Shown: positions 4,890 to 6,269 of the stretch, piece by piece
Numbering within the stretch: the first letter of the stretch is position 1
Layout of the letters: each line of letters starts with the position of its first letter
NCBI GenBank assembly: GCA_029976905.1
Contig: JAPOLW010000230.1
Coordinates: 1-6,269, forward strand
DNA: 6,269 nt
Direction of reading: 5' to 3'
Source: a bacterium
GTDB lineage: Bacteria; Desulfobacterota; Binatia; UBA12015
Program-made: the position numbers and the translations under genes
Notes under the pieces: generated by a model
What the model was told of the DNA's origin: nothing
What the model saw: only the letters and a program-made list of their open reading frames with translations
The model's database searches: none

Positions 4890-5906
4890 TCATCCTCCCG
4901 AAGCGCGTTCGATGTGCCCCCCGAACTGCAGCCGCATGGCGGAGCAAACCTTCTCCGCGAACGTATGGCTCCGACGCGAGCGGAAACGTGCGTACAGAGC
5001 CGAGGTCAAGACCTCGGCGGGCACCGCCTCCTCGATCGCCGCCTGGATCGTCCAACGACCTTCACCCGAGTCCGCGACGACGCCGCTATAGCCATCGAGA
5101 TGGGGATCATCGACCAGGGCCGCCGCGGCGAGATCGAGCAGCCAGGCTCCGACGACGCTGCCGCGCCGCCAGACTTCGGCCACATCGGCAACATTGATGT
5201 CGTAATCGAGGTCCCGATGCATCCGCGGCGCCGTCTCCGCATCGACCTTCTGGTCCCGGATATCGACATCGGCGTTTTCCAGGATGTCGAAGCCTTCGGC
5301 GAAGGCCGCCATGATGCCGTACTCGACGCCGTTGTGGACCATCTTGACGAAGTGTCCCGCTCCGGGCGGTCCGCAGTGCAGGTAGCCCTCTTCTGCCGTG
5401 CCGCCGACTTTTTCGCGCCCGGGCGTGCGCTCGACGTCCCCCCGGCCGGGTGCGATCGCCTTCCAGATCGGCTCGAGATGGCGGACGGGTTCGTCGCGAC
5501 CGCCGATCATGAGGCAATACCCGCGCTCGAGGCCCCAGACGCCGCCGCTGGTGCCGCAATCGATGTAGTGAACTCCGCGCGGGGCGAGCGCCTCGGCGCG
5601 CGCGCGATCGTCGCGGAAATAGGAATTCCCACCATCGATCAGGATGTCATCCTCTTCGAGGAGCGGTCCGATCTCGTCGACGACCTTGCCCGTGACTCCC
5701 GCCGGCACCATCATCCAGACGGCACGGCGGCGCTCCAGCTTTGCGACGAAGTCCTCCATGGACGTCGAACCGACGGCACCTTCCGCGGCCAGTTTACCCA
5801 CCGTCTCGGGATCGGTGTCGTAGACCACGCAGGTGTGGCCGGCCCGCATGAGCCGCTTGACGATGTTATATCCCATCCGCCCGAGACCGATCATTCCGAG
5901 TTGCAC
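4890..5906 (-). CDS. gnd: 6-phosphogluconate dehydrogenase, decarboxylating (short GndA/YqeC type)
   Basis: 338 residues from GTG 5904-5906, with AAGGAG 8 bases upstream. It oxidises and decarboxylates 6-phosphogluconate to ribulose-5-phosphate in the cytoplasm. It is the short form (about 300-350 residues), not the roughly 470-residue E. coli type. Seen: Rossmann GLGRMG (7-12), with Asp30 at the end of the second strand (VVYDTDP) where NADP enzymes usually carry Arg or Lys, which suggests NAD preference. Further motifs are IDGGNS (90-95), the substrate loop CGTSGGVWGLERGY (117-130), and GHFVKMVHNGVEYG (184-197) with Lys188, Asn192 and Glu195 as the expected catalytic set. The tail is FAEKVCSAMRLQFGGH (316-331). 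Residues 152-176 form a Gly/Arg/Glu-rich loop that YqeC-like proteins lack but longer alphaproteobacterial homologues carry. The start overlaps the end of rpiA by 16 bases, a sign of translational coupling. Confidence 0.93.
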   Translation of the reverse strand: MQLGMIGLGRMGYNIVKRLMRAGHTCVVYDTDPETVGKLAAEGAVGSTSMEDFVAKLERRRAVWMMVPAGVTGKVVDEIGPLLEEDDILIDGGNSYFRDDRARAEALAPRGVHYIDCGTSGGVWGLERGYCLMIGGRDEPVRHLEPIWKAIAPGRGDVERTPGREKVGGTAEEGYLHCGPPGAGHFVKMVHNGVEYGIMAAFAEGFDILENADVDIRDQKVDAETAPRMHRDLDYDINVADVAEVWRRGSVVGAWLLDLAAAALVDDPHLDGYSGVVADSGEGRWTIQAAIEEAVPAEVLTSALYARFRSRRSHTFAEKVCSAMRLQFGGHIERASGG

Positions 5907-6269
5907 GCAACATTCTCCTTCTCGCTGCGGCCGACAGAGCCACCGTCGCGTTCCATGGCGACCACGTCTTCTCCGGCCTGAACCAAAACCACGTCGGCCA
6001 TCCCGACGAAAAGCCCGGTGCCGAGAACGCCAGGGATCGCAAGGATCCGTCGCTCCAGGCCCGCCGGGTCGTCGATCGGGCCGACGGCGCAGTCGAACAC
6101 CAGGTTGCCGTTATCCGTCTGGTAGGCAGCCCCGTCTGCCTCACGAACGCGGGGCGTACACCCAAGAGCCTGTAGTTCCCGCTCGGCGAGCGCCGCCCCG
6201 AAGGGGAGAACTTCGACCGGCAACCGACCCCGCTCGCCCAGGTGCTGCACGACCTTTTCGTCGCCAACG
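5891..6269 (-). CDS. rpiA: Ribose-5-phosphate isomerase A, partial (N-terminus outside window)
   Basis: The C-terminal 125 residues are visible; the frame runs off the right edge, so the real start lies outside. A GTG at 6250 is an internal codon, because conserved residues GDEKVVQHLGE continue upstream of it. RpiA interconverts ribulose-5-phosphate and ribose-5-phosphate in the non-oxidative pentose phosphate pathway. Seen: LPVEVLPFG, then QTDNGNLVFDC, then PAGLERRILAIPGVLGTGLF with VGMADVVLV, the standard end of the RpiA fold (typical forms: LPVEVVPF, TDNGNLILD, LE-x3-IPGVVENGLF). After VVAMERDG there are about 18 residues beyond the usual family end; they run into gnd and encode the gnd ribosome site. 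The stop TGA is at 5891-5893, inside gnd. It is the first visible gene of the rpiA-gnd-glk run. Confidence 0.9.
   Translation of the reverse strand, partial: VGDEKVVQHLGERGRLPVEVLPFGAALAERELQALGCTPRVREADGAAYQTDNGNLVFDCAVGPIDDPAGLERRILAIPGVLGTGLFVGMADVVLVQAGEDVVAMERDGGSVGRSEKENVACNSE

Noticed and set aside
3818..5197. 459-codon plus-strand open frame antisense to glk and gnd
   Set aside because: It is rich in Arg/Pro/Gly with no recognisable motif, lies opposite two clear enzyme genes, and is typical of shadow frames in high-GC DNA.
4575..5981. 468-codon plus-strand open frame antisense to gnd, the glk start and the rpiA end
   Set aside because: No domain motif is seen, it covers coding sequence of three well-identified minus-strand genes, and it has no ribosome site. 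The DNA is explained by the opposite strand.

Overview
This is a high-GC bacterial chromosomal window. It holds seven protein genes, two of them cut by the window ends, and one tRNA gene. Most genes lie on the minus strand and the coding is dense. The organism is probably a soil or aquatic 'delta-like' lineage: the RecA-like ImuA-type protein and the standalone NFACT-R protein look like those of Myxococcota or Desulfobacterota relatives. The cysteine-rich CX4CH cytochrome-like protein resembles proteins I associate with Candidatus Binatia (Binatota). That placement is inference from protein style, not a database result.

Left part (1-1202, minus strand): the N-terminal 212 codons of an ImuA-type RecA-like protein run off the left edge. 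They start at a GTG that follows a GAAC-N7-GAAT element resembling an SOS (LexA) box. Upstream on the same strand is a secreted Cu/Zn-superoxide-dismutase-like protein in which every recognisable metal ligand position is substituted or deleted.

Middle (1302-3287): a complete tRNA-Asn(GUU) on the plus strand is followed 26 bases later by a secreted YceI-family protein. A 135-base convergent spacer with GC hairpins but no T tract separates it from a minus-strand secreted protein. That protein has a cysteine-rich N-terminal domain with an acidic D-rich loop and a C-terminal cytochrome-c-like domain with a CX4CH haem motif. A 190-base spacer upstream of it carries two mutually exclusive inverted repeats followed by TTTTT.

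Right part (3327-6269, minus strand): this reads in the order rpiA (partial), gnd, glk, and a standalone NFACT-R domain protein. rpiA and gnd overlap by 16 bases, gnd and glk are 49 bases apart, and glk and the NFACT-R gene are 101 bases apart with a GC hairpin between them. Together rpiA, gnd and glk make a sugar-phosphate operon. Glucose is phosphorylated by Glk, 6-phosphogluconate is oxidised to ribulose-5-phosphate by a short, probably NAD-linked Gnd, and RpiA converts that to ribose-5-phosphate. The missing zwf and pgl steps would be expected nearby, outside the window.

Several true starts are not ATG: GTG for the ImuA-like gene, the cytochrome-like gene and gnd, and TTG for glk. I see no CRISPR array, transposase or phage gene. 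The most interesting items are the metal-ligand-less SOD-like protein, the ImuA-like protein with no Walker A lysine under a possible SOS promoter, and the CX4CH protein.
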